Assembly (NCBI GenBank): GCA_041397845.1
Contig: JAWKVW010000004.1
Span: 124,001 to 188,000 of the forward strand
DNA length: 64,000 bases
Source: JAKPQE01 sp041397845
GTDB taxonomy: Bacteria; Pseudomonadota; Alphaproteobacteria; Rhizobiales; JAKPQE01
Direction: 5' to 3'
Below the pieces are notes generated by a model, which did no database searches, had not been told where the DNA came from, and saw only the letters and a list, made by a program, of their open reading frames with translations. Each line of letters opens with the position of its first letter. Within the stretch, counting starts at the first letter, position 1. The translations under genes and the position numbers were made by a program. Positions 44,571-53,322 of this stretch are shown in pieces.

Positions 44571-44799
44571 ATGCCGATCGACCGCATGGTCATGGCCTTC
44601 ATAACCTTGTCATCCTCGCCACCCTCGCCCTGTCGCAGGTGCACAGCGTCTGCAGCTGTGGTTCACCGCCTTTGTCGGCGCCAACCTCTTCCAGGCCTCG
44701 TTCACCGGCTTCTGCCCGCTGGCGACGATCCTGAAGAAGCTCGGCGTCGAAGCCGGGTGCCGCGTTCAACCAGACCCTGAAGGCCGGATCGACGGGATG
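44571..44799 (+). CDS. DUF2892 (YgaP-type) inner-membrane protein, frameshifted
   Basis: Starts MPIDRMVMAF (ATG 44571), continues one frame away as LVILATLALSQVHS, then as LWFTAFVGANLFQASFTGFCPLATILKKLG, and ends AFNQTLKAGSTG with its TGA overlapping the ATG of the next gene (ATGA at 44797). The phrase FTGFCPLATILKKLG is diagnostic of DUF2892, the two-helix membrane unit found alone or behind rhodanese domains (YgaP). Joined length is about 75 residues, normal for the family. At least three single-base gaps are needed. Confidence 0.7.
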
Positions 44800-45422
44800 A
44801 AGCGTTTGCTGCGAGCCGCGCTGGGCGCGGCGGGTTTGTTGCTTGCCGCCGGCTCGACGCTCGCCGACGACCGGCAGGTCGTCGAGTTGCCGCCGCAGGT
44901 GCGCGAGATGTTTCTCGCCGAGATGCGCGGGCACCTTGCCGATCTCGACGATGTCGTCGCGGCTCTGGCGGCCGGCGATTTCAAGGGCGCAGCGAAGCTT
45001 GCCGACGAGCGCATGCAGATCGGCCACCGGATGATGGAGCGCATGCAGGGCATGGGCGCCACGCCGGAGCAGATGGAAGCGATGCGCCAGCACATGGCCA
45101 CAGATGCACGAGCAGATGGGCGGCATGGGCATGGGCGGCATGGGCATGGGTGGCGCGGGCATGGGCGGCATGGGCGGTGGCATGGGCATGGGCGGCATGG
45201 GCATGGGCGGCGGCATGGGCATGGGCGGCGGCTTCGGCAGTTCATGCCGGAGGAATTCCGGGCGGCGGCAGTGTTCCACCAGGCCGCGAGCGATTTCGCC
45301 AATACGGCCCGCGCCGCAGCCAGACCGCCGACCGCTGAGGACTACACAAGGCGACGATCTCGGCGCTCGGCGCCGTAACGGTCGCCTGCCGGGGCTGCCA
45401 CGACGCCTTCAGCGTTCGCTGA
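44797..45422 (+). CDS. Periplasmic c-type cytochrome with Met/Gly-rich insert, frameshifted
   Basis: It starts MKRLLRAALGAAGLLLAAGS (signal peptide). A helical region VREMFLAEMRGHLADLDDVVAALAAGDF to MERMQGMGATPEQMEAMRQHM follows. Then comes a low-complexity stretch of about 40 residues built from MGGMGMGG units (45113-45235, best read in the frame of 45104). After that FMPEEFRAAAVFHQAASDFANTARAA leads, in a third frame, to ISALGAVTVACRGCHDAFSVR. CRGCH is a haem c site (CxxCH) at the C terminus, as in small cytochrome c'-like proteins. The Met-rich insert suggests copper binding; this is inference. Three frame breaks are needed, near 45100, 45238 and 45350. Confidence 0.6.
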
Positions 45423-45569
45423 GGGCCGAACCGCCGCTCCGGTGCCTGTTCCGGCAGTTGCCGTGATTTCCCCCATCGCCCTGGGAAATCATTCCATTTA
45501 TAAGTGACCGTTATAATTGGCGCGACGCCCTTTCGTCGTTGCCGGGCTGGCCGGAGCCGAGCGGAGAGC

Positions 45570-47018
45570 ATGTTCGACATCCGACCTGTCCGCCTTCGTC
45601 GTCGGCGCCTTCATCTGTTCGCTTGCCCCGCTGCTGCTCATCTGCGCGGTGGTCGACCTTACCCGCCCGACAATCCGGACTGGATGGTGTTCGTCGGCTC
45701 GGCGATGGTGATCTTCGCCTTCGGCTCGCTTCTGGCGCTGGCGACACGGGCCGAACGGCTGAGCTTCGACATCCGCCAGAGCTTTCTGCTGACGGTCGCG
45801 GTGTGGGTGGCGATGGGCCTCGTCAGGGCCGTTCCGCTGTTTCGCCTCAGCCAAGATCGACGTTGCCGATGCCGTATTCGAGTCGATCCTCGGGCATCAC
45901 GACCACCGGCTCGACGGTGCTCGTCGACCTCGACCACATGGCGCCGGGCATCCTGATGTGGCGGGCGCTGCTGCGGTGGATCGAAGGCCTTGGCATCGTC
46001 GCCACCGCGCTGCTCATCTTCCGTTCCTGCAGGTGAGCGGCATGCGGCTCTTCCGGCTGGAATCATCGGACGTCGGCGACAAGTTCTCGGCCCGCATCGC
46101 CGACACGACGCGGCAGGTCATGCTGCTTTATCTCGTCCTGACAGTGATGACGACCGTCGGCCTCATCGCCGTCGGCATGCGGCCGTTCGATGCCGTGTGC
46201 CATGCGATGACCGCCGTTTCGACGGGCGGCTACGGCACGCGCGACAGCTCGGTCGGCTATTTCGGCTCGGTCTCCATCGAGGCCATCCTGCTCATTGCGA
46301 TGATTGCCGGCAGCCTGACGCTGACGCTGCTGCTGCGCGCGGTGGCCGGCCGGCCACAGGCGCTGCTGCGCGACCCGCAGACGCAGCTCTTCTTCCTCAT
46401 CATCGGCATTGCGACGATCGTCATCACGATCTGGCGGGTGGCGACGAGCGATGCCGTGCCGGTGCAGGCGCTCTGGGCATCGCTGTTCAGCGTCGTGTCG
46501 ATCATCACCACGACCGGCTTCATCACCGAAGACTACTCGACACGGGGTCGCTGCCGATCGCGCGCTTCTTCACCATCACCTTCATGGGCGGCTGCACCGG
46601 CTCGACGGCCGGCGGCCTCAAGGCCTACCGGCTCTACGTGCTGCTCATCGCAACCGCGAATCATTTCCGCATGCTGCTGCATCCGCATCGTGTCGCGGTG
46701 TTGCGCTATGGCGAAAAGCGGCTCGATGAAGGCGTCGTGCGCTCGGTCATGACCTTCGTGCTGCTCTATATGGCGAGCTTCGTCGTCGTCACCGCCGGCC
46801 TTGCGGCAACCGGCCTCGACCTCGTGACCAGCCTGACCGGCTCGGCCCAGGCGATCGCCAATGTCGGCCCGGGCCTTGGCGAGATCATCGGCCCGTCCGG
46901 CAATTTCTCGACGGTAAGCGATGCAGCGAAATGGATCCTTGCCGCCGGCATGCTGCTCGGCCGACTCGAAATCGTTGCCGTGGTGATGGTGTTCACACCG
47001 GCCTTCTGGCGGATCTGA
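45570..47018 (+). CDS. trkH: TrkH/KtrB-family potassium transporter, multiple frameshifts
   Basis: About 483 residues when rejoined: the membrane channel subunit of a Trk-type K+ uptake system. The order is FVVGAFICSLAPLLLICAVVDL, then NPDWMVFVGSAMVIFAFGSLLAL, FDIRQSFLLTVAVWVAMG, the selectivity-filter loop GITTTGSTVLVDLDHMAPG, RWIEGLGIV, then MTAVSTGGYGTRD, SIITTTGFITEDY, FMGGCTGSTAGGLKAYR and IANVGPGLGEIIGPSG. All four filter loops are present, so the protein should work if the breaks are errors. At least five frame changes occur (near 45595, 45660, 45850, 46025 and 46545). No TrkA gene is adjacent. Confidence 0.75.
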
Positions 47019-47236
47019 ACCGCCGGCTTTCCACTGCCCTGCACAACATTCAGCCAGCAAACCGTGGCAGAGGCACAACACCCAGTATCAAATTTACCAT
47101 ACGGATTAGCATTTCCTGTTTTTGCCGTTGCGCCGGCAAGGGCGCTTCGTAGAGATTGACCGTCGTTGCCGGTGTCCGCGTGCCGGCGACAAGGTTTTCC
47201 AGTTTCAAGTAGTTTGGGCTGAATAGGGGAAAGAGG

Positions 47237-47845
47237 ATGCGAAAGCACCTTCTCGTCGCTGCTGGAGTTGTTGCCGGTGTCATCGCCGCCGGCGGCATTG
47301 CCATGGCGGAATTCAACCCGGGCGTGATGACCCAGTACGATTCGCTCGGCAAGGTCGTCAGCGCACCGGACAACTTTGCGGCGGGAAGTCCGTCCCGCAC
47401 CTCGTCGATCAAGCGTGAGGAAGTCAACTACGAAGGCCCCTATGGCAAGGGCACGATCGTCGTCGATACCGCCGAGCGCCGTCTCTACTACGTGATGGGC
47501 GACGGCAAGGCCATGAAGTACGGCATCGGCGTCGGCCGGCCGGGCTTCCAGTGGTCGGGCACGCACAACATCACCCGCAAGGCGGAGTGGCCGGGCTGGA
47601 CCCCGCCGCCGGCCATGCGCAAGCGTCAGCCGGGCCTGCCGGCGTTCATGCCGGGCGGCCCGAACAACCCGCTCGGCGCCCGTGCCATGTATATCGGCTC
47701 GACGATCTATCGCATTCATGGCTCGAACGAGCCGTGGACGATGGGTCAGGCCGTGTCGTCGGGCTGCATCCGCATGACCAACGATGACGTCGCCGATCTC
47801 TACGAGCGCGTCCCCGTCGGTACCCGGGTCGTCGTCCAGCACTGA
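47237..47845 (+). CDS. L,D-transpeptidase (YkuD family)
   Basis: A 202-residue exported enzyme that makes or remodels 3-3 peptidoglycan cross-links or attaches outer-membrane proteins. It has a signal peptide (MRKHLLVAAGVVAGVIAAGG) and a YkuD domain starting GTIVVDTAERRLYYVMGDG. The catalytic motif is HGSNEPWTMGQAVSSGCIRM with the Cys near residue 177. Hyphomicrobiales carry many paralogues. The frame is intact, in contrast with the module just upstream. A strong terminator follows. Confidence 0.93.
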   Translation: MRKHLLVAAGVVAGVIAAGGIAMAEFNPGVMTQYDSLGKVVSAPDNFAAGSPSRTSSIKREEVNYEGPYGKGTIVVDTAERRLYYVMGDGKAMKYGIGVGRPGFQWSGTHNITRKAEWPGWTPPPAMRKRQPGLPAFMPGGPNNPLGARAMYIGSTIYRIHGSNEPWTMGQAVSSGCIRMTNDDVADLYERVPVGTRVVVQH

Positions 47846-47865
47846 CGCACTGCACCAGAACATGC

Positions 47866-47893
47866 AAAAGGGCCGGGTTTTCCGGCCTTTTTC
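47866..47893 (+). terminator. Rho-independent terminator after the L,D-transpeptidase gene
   Basis: GGCCGG and CCGGCC arms (47871-47887) with a short T-rich loop are preceded by AAAA and followed by TTTTTCGTTTT. It lies about 25 bases after the stop codon. Confidence 0.85.
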
Positions 47894-47999
47894 GTTTTCA
47901 AGGTTTCCGGCGGCGTCAGCGGCGGCGTTGGCCCGCACTGACAGGCCGGCCGCGCGGAACGTCCGTCGCCAGGACAGACGCGCCGTCAGCCGTTCAGGA

Positions 48000-48432
48000 T
48001 CAATTGCCGCAGCCGCAACTGCCGCTGCCGCAGCCGCCGGACTTGACCGGCTCGCCCAGGACGAGGCTCGGCTCGCGCGAGCATATTGGCCGCGGCAAGA
48101 TCGTCGAGATAGGCGCCGAACAGGGCGTCGTGATTCTCGCCGAGCTCCTTCAGGTAAATCCAAGTGTAGAGCCCGGTGTCGTGCATGTCGTCGAAGACCA
48201 GCTTGACGGCATAGTTGCCGACCGGCTCGACATTCATGATCGTGACGTTCTTCTTGCCGGGAACCGTCTTCTTCTGGTCCGGGCTGTGGCCCTGAACCTC
48301 GGCGCTCGGCGAGAGAACCCGCAGGCTCTCGGCGGGAAGATCGTAGGACGTGCCGTCGTCGAACGCGACGGTCAGCATGCGCCGATCCTTCTTCAGCTTG
48401 ATTTCCGTCGGCCAGACCTTGCTTTCGGTCAA
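48000..48432 (-). CDS. DUF971 protein with probable Cys-rich tail (frameshift near 48075)
   Basis: The DUF971 core is clear: WPTEIKLKKDRRMLTVAFDDGTSYDLPAESLR and then VGNYAVKLVFDDMHDTGLYTWIYLKELGENHDALF. DUF971 is linked to iron-sulfur cluster assembly and fused to ApbC in some organisms. Read straight on, the frame ends in an odd Arg/Leu-rich tail at 47986. Shifting frame near 48075 gives a tail with normal G/C third positions, EPSLVLGEPVKSGGCGSGSCGCGN, stopping at 48000. Four cysteines in a Gly-rich tail suggest metal or cluster binding. I prefer the shifted reading, but it needs two missing bases. Divergent from moaA. Confidence 0.72.
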
Positions 48433-48661
48433 GTCGATCCCTCCCTCTCAATGATAATGGAGAAGCCCAGAGGCCTCATGGTTGACCCATCTAGGCGGCG
48501 GAAGGCGTTCCGGCAAGTCCCCTCGAGCGCCTGCGACCGCTGGTCCCGCAGGCCGGACTGTCCCCAGACGGGGTTTGACTGCCAGGCGGAGTGATCTAGT
48601 GTTACGCAACACGGAAACGCCGCTCCAGACGCGAGCGGGGAAAAGCCGGCCGGAGGCGGGC

Positions 48662-49689
48662 ATGGCGAGCAGGCAGGACACGGACAAGAGCCAGACCGGG
48701 ATGGTCGATCCTTACGGCCGCGCGGTGACCTATCTCAGGGTCTCGGTGACCGATCGCTGTGACTTCCGATGTGTCTATTGCATGGCCGAGGACATGACGT
48801 TCCTGCCGCGCAAGGATCTCCTGTCGCTGGAAGAGCTCGACCGCCTTTGCACAGCCTTTGTCGAAAAGGGTGTGAAGCGCATCCGCATCACCGGCGGCGA
48901 GCCGCTGGTGCGCAAGAACATCATGCATCTCTTCCGCCAGCTCGGGCGCCATCTCGACAGCGGCGCGCTCGACGAGGTGACGGTGACGACCAACGGCTCG
49001 CAGCTCGGACGCTTCGCCGCCGAGCTTGCCGATGCCGGCGTGCGCCGCATCAACGTCTCGCTCGATACGCTCCGGCCGGAGCGGTTCCGGCAGATCACGC
49101 GCTGGGGCGATTTCGGCAAGGTGATGGACGGGCTCGATGCCGCCCAGAAGGCCGGAATCGCAATCAAGCTCAACGCCGTCGCGGTGCGTGGCTTCAACGA
49201 GGACGAATTCGACGACATGATCCGGTTCGCGCATGGGCGCGGCATGGACCTGACGATGATCGAGACGATGCCGATGGGCGACGTGGTCGGCGACCGCACC
49301 GACCAGTATCTGCCGCTCTCGCAGGTGCAGGCCGACCTTTCCCGGCGCTGGACGCTTGTCGACAGCGACTACCGGACCGGCGGACCGGCGCGCTATGTGC
49401 GGGTGGCCGAGACCGGCGGCCGGCTCGGCTTCATCACGCCGATGAGCCACAATTTCTGCGAATCGTGCAATCGCGTCCGGGTGACCTGCACCGGCATGCT
49501 CTACTGTGCCTCGGGCAGGACGATTCGGCCGATCTGCGGGCGCCGCTGCGCGCCTCGGAGGGCAACGACCTCATTCGCACGGCGATCGACGAGGCGATCG
49601 GGCGCAAGCCGAAGGGGCACGATTTCGTCATCGAGCGCCAGCAGACGCGCGGCACGGTGGCCCGTCACATGTCGGTCACGGGTGGCTGA
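48662..49689 (+). CDS. moaA: GTP 3',8-cyclase MoaA, frameshifted near 49512
   Basis: Radical SAM enzyme that starts molybdenum-cofactor synthesis from GTP. The N-terminal cluster site is CDFRCVYC near residue 34 (CX3CX2C), then RITGGEPLVRK. The C-terminal cluster residues are in NFCESCNRVRVTCTG. Just after TGML the frame shifts one back and gives CLGQDDSADLRAPLRASEGND and IGRKPKGHDF, ending with the conserved VTGG. The final Gly-Gly is needed for catalysis in MoaA. A GGAGG site precedes ATG 48662. The next gene starts immediately after the stop. Confidence 0.9.
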
Positions 49690-50646
49690 TTGGGCGAGAC
49701 GCCGGACGACCCTTCCTCTCCCGCCATCGTCGAGACGGCCAGCGCGGTCGTCGAGGACGTCGTTGCCATCGCCGCGCAGAATTCCAAGGGCATCCTGGCG
49801 ATGCTCGCCTCGATGGCGTTCTTCATCGGCAATGACACGCTCGTAAAGCTGGCCAGCCAGAACCTTCCGACCGGCGAGATCATTTTCCTGCGCGGGCTGA
49901 TGGCGAGTGCGCTCGTGCTCGTCGTCGCCCGCCTTGCCGGCGCCGTGCCGCGGCCGGAACTCTTCCGCCGGCCGGCGATCGCCCTTCGGATCGTCGGCGA
50001 GCTCGGGGCGACGGTGTTCTATCTCACCGCCCTCTTCCGCATGCCGATTGCCAATGTCACGGCGCTGTTGCAGGCGGTGCCGCTCGGGGCGACGGTTGCG
50101 GCGGTCCTCTTTCTCGGCGAGCGGGTCGGCTGGCGGCGCTGGCTGGCGGTGCTCGCCGGCCTTGTCGGCGTGCTGCTGATCGTGCGGCCGGGCTTTGCCG
50201 ATTTCAATTCGGCATCGCTCATCGCGCTTCTTTCCGTCGCCTTCATCGTGCTGCGCGATCTGGCGACGCGGCGCGTGCCGGCGACCATTCCGTCGCTCGC
50301 CCTCACCGCGCTGACGGCGATGTCGGTGACGTTCATGGGCGCCATCATGGTGCAGTACGAGACCTATGTGCCGCCGACGACGCATGAGCTGATGCTGCTC
50401 GCCGGGGCGGCCGTGTTCCTCAACGGCGGCTATTTCTTCATCGTCGTCGCGATGCGCTCCGGCGAGATGTCCGTGGTGGCGCCGTTCCGCTATTCCGTCG
50501 TGCTCTGGGCGATCGCCATCGGCTGGATCATCTGGGGCGACCTGCCGACGCTCGCCGGCCTCATCGGCATCGCGATCGTGACGATTGCCGGCATCTACAC
50601 CTTCGTGCGCGAACGCAAGGCGCGGCCCGCAGCCCCGCCGAAATGA
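49690..50646 (+). CDS. EamA-family DMT transporter
   Basis: A 318-residue inner-membrane protein with ten predicted helices in two EamA halves (GILAMLASMAFFIGNDTLVKLA, then LVGVLLIVRPGFADFNSASLIALLS). A 30-residue acidic N-terminal tail precedes helix 1. The start is TTG directly behind the moaA TGA; a later ATG (49801) would begin in helix 1, so the TTG reading is preferred with moderate trust. Substrate unknown. The pairing with moaA may be only transcriptional. Confidence 0.82.
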   Translation: MGETPDDPSSPAIVETASAVVEDVVAIAAQNSKGILAMLASMAFFIGNDTLVKLASQNLPTGEIIFLRGLMASALVLVVARLAGAVPRPELFRRPAIALRIVGELGATVFYLTALFRMPIANVTALLQAVPLGATVAAVLFLGERVGWRRWLAVLAGLVGVLLIVRPGFADFNSASLIALLSVAFIVLRDLATRRVPATIPSLALTALTAMSVTFMGAIMVQYETYVPPTTHELMLLAGAAVFLNGGYFFIVVAMRSGEMSVVAPFRYSVVLWAIAIGWIIWGDLPTLAGLIGIAIVTIAGIYTFVRERKARPAAPPK

Positions 50647-50648
50647 AA

Positions 50649-50676
50649 CGTCCCGGCACCCTCAGGTACCGGGACA
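50649..50676. terminator. Hairpin between converging genes
   Basis: GTCCCGG (50650-50656) and CCGGGAC (50669-50675) pair across 12 bases, right after the EamA stop and 30 bases beyond the TIGR01244 stop. The tail on the minus strand is GTTTCATTT, on the plus strand not T-rich. It may serve the minus-strand gene. Confidence 0.4.
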
Positions 50677-50704
50677 TCCCAAAATCGCGGACGGGGGGAA
50701 TGGG

Positions 50705-51178
50705 TTACGCCGCGATATGGCTCTCGCAGGAGGAGATGAGGCCCGCCGTTTCGCCGGCCCGCTCCTCGATATCGTCCAGGGCAAGGGAGATATCGTAGCC
50801 GCCGACAGCGGCGACGCGGACGATCTCCTCGGTCGGCCGGGAGCCGGCAATCGACAGGGCCCAGAGGATGGCGGCGCGGGTGCCGGACTTGCAGTAGGCG
50901 AACACCGGCCCGGGCAGCTCGGCAATCGCCTCGGCAAAACCCTCGACCTGCTCGTCGTCGGTGATGCAGTGGCAGTGGACCGGCATGTAGCGATAGTCGA
51001 GCCCGAACGCCTCGGCGACGCGGCCCGCGTCGCCGGACTTCAGAAACTCGCCAGCCTCATCGTCGGGACGCAGATTCAGCACCGACTTGAAGCCGAGCGC
51101 CGCAATGGTCGAGAAGTCCGCGTCGCCGATCTGGGGAGCAACAGCAACGTTTGAAGCAAGGGCGCTGAACTTGGTCAT
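50705..51178 (-). CDS. TIGR01244 family sulfurtransferase-like phosphatase-fold protein (DUF442)
   Basis: A 157-residue protein of the TIGR01244/DUF442 group, a tyrosine-phosphatase-like fold used as a rhodanese-like domain in Blh persulfide dioxygenases. It begins with VAVAPQIGDADFSTIAALGFKSVLNLRPDDE, and the active-site loop is VFAYCKSGTRAA (CX4R). In many alphaproteobacteria the domain is linked to sulfide detoxification controlled by BigR. A BigR/SqrR-like regulator is encoded at 15 kb, but a functional link is only a guess. An AT-rich, palindrome-bearing gap of 400 bases lies upstream. Confidence 0.85.
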   Translation of the reverse strand: MTKFSALASNVAVAPQIGDADFSTIAALGFKSVLNLRPDDEAGEFLKSGDAGRVAEAFGLDYRYMPVHCHCITDDEQVEGFAEAIAELPGPVFAYCKSGTRAAILWALSIAGSRPTEEIVRVAAVGGYDISLALDDIEERAGETAGLISSCESHIAA

Positions 51179-51279
51179 TTTCCGGTCTCCGCCCGGCGCC
51201 GCCCCGATCGACGGCCGCCGAATGTCTTTCGTGAGGATGTTTAGACCGCAAAATCATTCCGCATACAAGGCGTGCACCG

Positions 51280-51440
51280 GCGAATTTCAGAAAATAAATC
51301 TAATATTTCAACATATATAGCAGTTTATAGCACTATATTCTCTGAAATCCGGCGAGAAATTAGAAAATTTTTCCAATTATTCATCGATACTCGACACAAT
51401 CGGACACTCGCACGTTAACGCGTTGATTTTTCTTTTTTTT
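51280..51440. promoter_or_regulatory. AT-rich upstream region with nested inverted repeats
   Basis: The gap 51179-51585 has no gene. Its middle is far more AT-rich than its surroundings and holds ATATAG (51315-51320) with CTATAT (51333-51338), ATTTCAG (51284-51290) with CTGAAAT (51342-51348), and T tracts at 51420-51440. It probably contains the promoter and operator of the TIGR01244 gene. Confidence 0.4.
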
Positions 51441-51585
51441 CAAGCGCAAAGCCGACCTGCCCCGGCGTTTCCTCCGGGTCATCGGCATTGAAGACCGGCA
51501 CAAATGCGAACGGCCGACCCGTGGCGCGGGCCGGCCGTCCGTGTCGATCGGCAAGGTCGATGCCACGCCGGCACCGACCCGGACG

Positions 51586-52458
51586 TCATTTCTTCTCGAG
51601 GCGGGCGATGAGGCTCGAGGTGTCCCAGCGCCGGCCGCCCATCTTCTGCACATCGGCATAGAACTGGTCGACAAGCGCCGTCACCGGCAGGCTGGAGCCG
51701 TTGCTGCGTGCCTCGGCAAGGACGATGGAGAGGTCCTTGCGCATCCAGTCGACGGCAAAGCCGAAGTCGAACTTGCCGGCGTCCATGGTCTTCCAGCGGT
51801 TCTCCATCTGCCAGGACTGGGCGGCGCCCTTGGAAATGACGCCGATGACCTTCTCGACATCGAGGCCGGCAGTGCGGGCAAAGTGGATGCCCTCGGCAAG
51901 GCCCTCGACGAGGCCGGCAATGCAGATCTGGTTGACCATCTTGGTGAGCTGGCCGGCACCGGCCGGGCCCATCAGGCCGACCATGCGGGCAAAGCCCTGA
52001 ATGACCGGCTCGGCCGCCGCATAGGCAGCCTCGTCACCGCCGACCATGACGGTGAGGGCGCCGTTCTCGGCACCGGCCTGACCGCCGGAGACCGGGGCAT
52101 CGAGGAAGGAGAAGCCGGCGGCGGCGGCGGCCCCGGCGAGCTCGCGGGCGATTTCGGCGGAGGCGGTGGTGTTGTCGATGAACACCGAGCCCGGCTTCAT
52201 CGACTGGAAGGCACCGTCCGGCCCGACGGTGACCGAGCGCAGGTCATCGTCATTGCCGACGCAGGCGAAGACGAAATCGCACCCGGCTGCCGCCTCGCGC
52301 GGCGTCGCAGCGGCGGCGCCACCGAATTCGGCGACCCACTTTTGCGCCTTCGCAGCGGTGCGGTTGTAGACCGTGACGTCGTGGCCGCCGCGGGTCTTGA
52401 GGTGGCCGGCCATCGGATAGCCCATGACGCCAAGGCCGAGAAAAGCGACTTTCGCCAT
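51586..52458 (-). CDS. NAD(P)-dependent beta-hydroxyacid dehydrogenase (3-hydroxyisobutyrate dehydrogenase / tartronate-semialdehyde reductase type)
   Basis: A 290-residue oxidoreductase. The cofactor motif is VAFLGLGVMGYPMAGHL, the substrate motif is FLDAPVSGGQAGAENG near residue 118, and the catalytic Lys is in GQLTKMVNQIC near 170. The DAPVSGG form fits MmsB or GarR/GlxR, and sequence alone does not decide between 3-hydroxyisobutyrate and 2-hydroxy-3-oxopropionate. Single gene, with 160 bases before the ABC permease gene. Confidence 0.87.
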   Translation of the reverse strand: MAKVAFLGLGVMGYPMAGHLKTRGGHDVTVYNRTAAKAQKWVAEFGGAAAATPREAAAGCDFVFACVGNDDDLRSVTVGPDGAFQSMKPGSVFIDNTTASAEIARELAGAAAAAGFSFLDAPVSGGQAGAENGALTVMVGGDEAAYAAAEPVIQGFARMVGLMGPAGAGQLTKMVNQICIAGLVEGLAEGIHFARTAGLDVEKVIGVISKGAAQSWQMENRWKTMDAGKFDFGFAVDWMRKDLSIVLAEARSNGSSLPVTALVDQFYADVQKMGGRRWDTSSLIARLEKK

Positions 52459-52623
52459 TGTCGATGCTCCTCAGATGCTGATGCCGCCGGCGGCGGGACA
52501 GCCGGGCGGGCGGCGATGCTGGATGGACTTTTCGGGTCGGAACCTTCGTTTCAACGTTCTTGCGGCCGGCAGACCGGCGTCACCCTCGCCCTTGCAACGC
52601 TGTAGCCGAAAGCGCCCGCCGCG

Positions 52624-53322
52624 TCACGCCCTGGCGTTCGCCGGCCGCATGTGGCGGGTGATGCGCACCTCGAGGCGCTCCCAGATGCGGCGGATGACCT
52701 CGACGAGGATGAGGTAGAGCACGGCGGCCCAGAGGTAGACCTCGAAATCGAAGCTGCGCGAGAAGGCGAGCCGGGTCGTGCCCATCAGCTCGTAGACGGT
52801 GATGACGCTGGCGATGGCCGACCCCTTGATCATCAGGATGAGTTCGTTGCCGAGGGGACGCAGGGCAATGACGAAGGCCTGCGGCAGCACGACCTTGCGC
52901 AGGATGACCGAGGGGCGAAGGCCGAGCGCGGCGGCAGCCTCGGACTGGCCGACCGGCACGGACTGGATGGCGCCGCGCAGGATCTCGGCCTGATAGGCGG
53001 CGGTGTTCAGCGTGAAGGTGATCACGGCGCAGAGGAAGGCGTCGTAAAACAGCCACCACAGCCCGACCGCCTCGAGCTCGGCGCGGAACTGGCCGGCGCC
53101 ATAGTAGACGAGGAAGGTCTGGGCGAGCAGCGGCGTGCCACGGAAGAAATAGACATAGGCGAAGGAGGCGCCGCGCAGCAGCCGGTTGTCGCTGATGCGG
53201 GCGAGCGCCACCGGCAGGGCGAGGATCGCGCCGAGCGTCACGGAGATGGCGACCAGCGAGATCGTGACGTTGAGGCCGCCGAGGATCTGGACGCCGTAGC
53301 GTTCGAGCAGGTCCCAGTTCAT
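52624..53322 (-). CDS. Polar amino-acid ABC transporter permease (HisM-like)
   Basis: A 232-residue permease with five helices and the HAAT-family EAA loop (GQSEAAAALGLRPSVILRKVVLPQA) that contacts the ATPase. YFFRGTPLLAQTFLVYYG is characteristic of the polar amino-acid group (Lys/Arg/Orn/His). Its start overlaps the end of the other permease by four bases. No ATP-binding subunit gene follows; the strand ends in a gap and then the dehydrogenase gene. Confidence 0.9.
   Translation of the reverse strand: MNWDLLERYGVQILGGLNVTISLVAISVTLGAILALPVALARISDNRLLRGASFAYVYFFRGTPLLAQTFLVYYGAGQFRAELEAVGLWWLFYDAFLCAVITFTLNTAAYQAEILRGAIQSVPVGQSEAAAALGLRPSVILRKVVLPQAFVIALRPLGNELILMIKGSAIASVITVYELMGTTRLAFSRSFDFEVYLWAAVLYLILVEVIRRIWERLEVRITRHMRPANARA

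Noticed and set aside
49505..49520. Programmed recoding or selenocysteine in moaA
   Set aside because: The break has no slippery run, and the frame is restored by one base; no TGA replaces a Cys at a catalytic site. An error is simpler.
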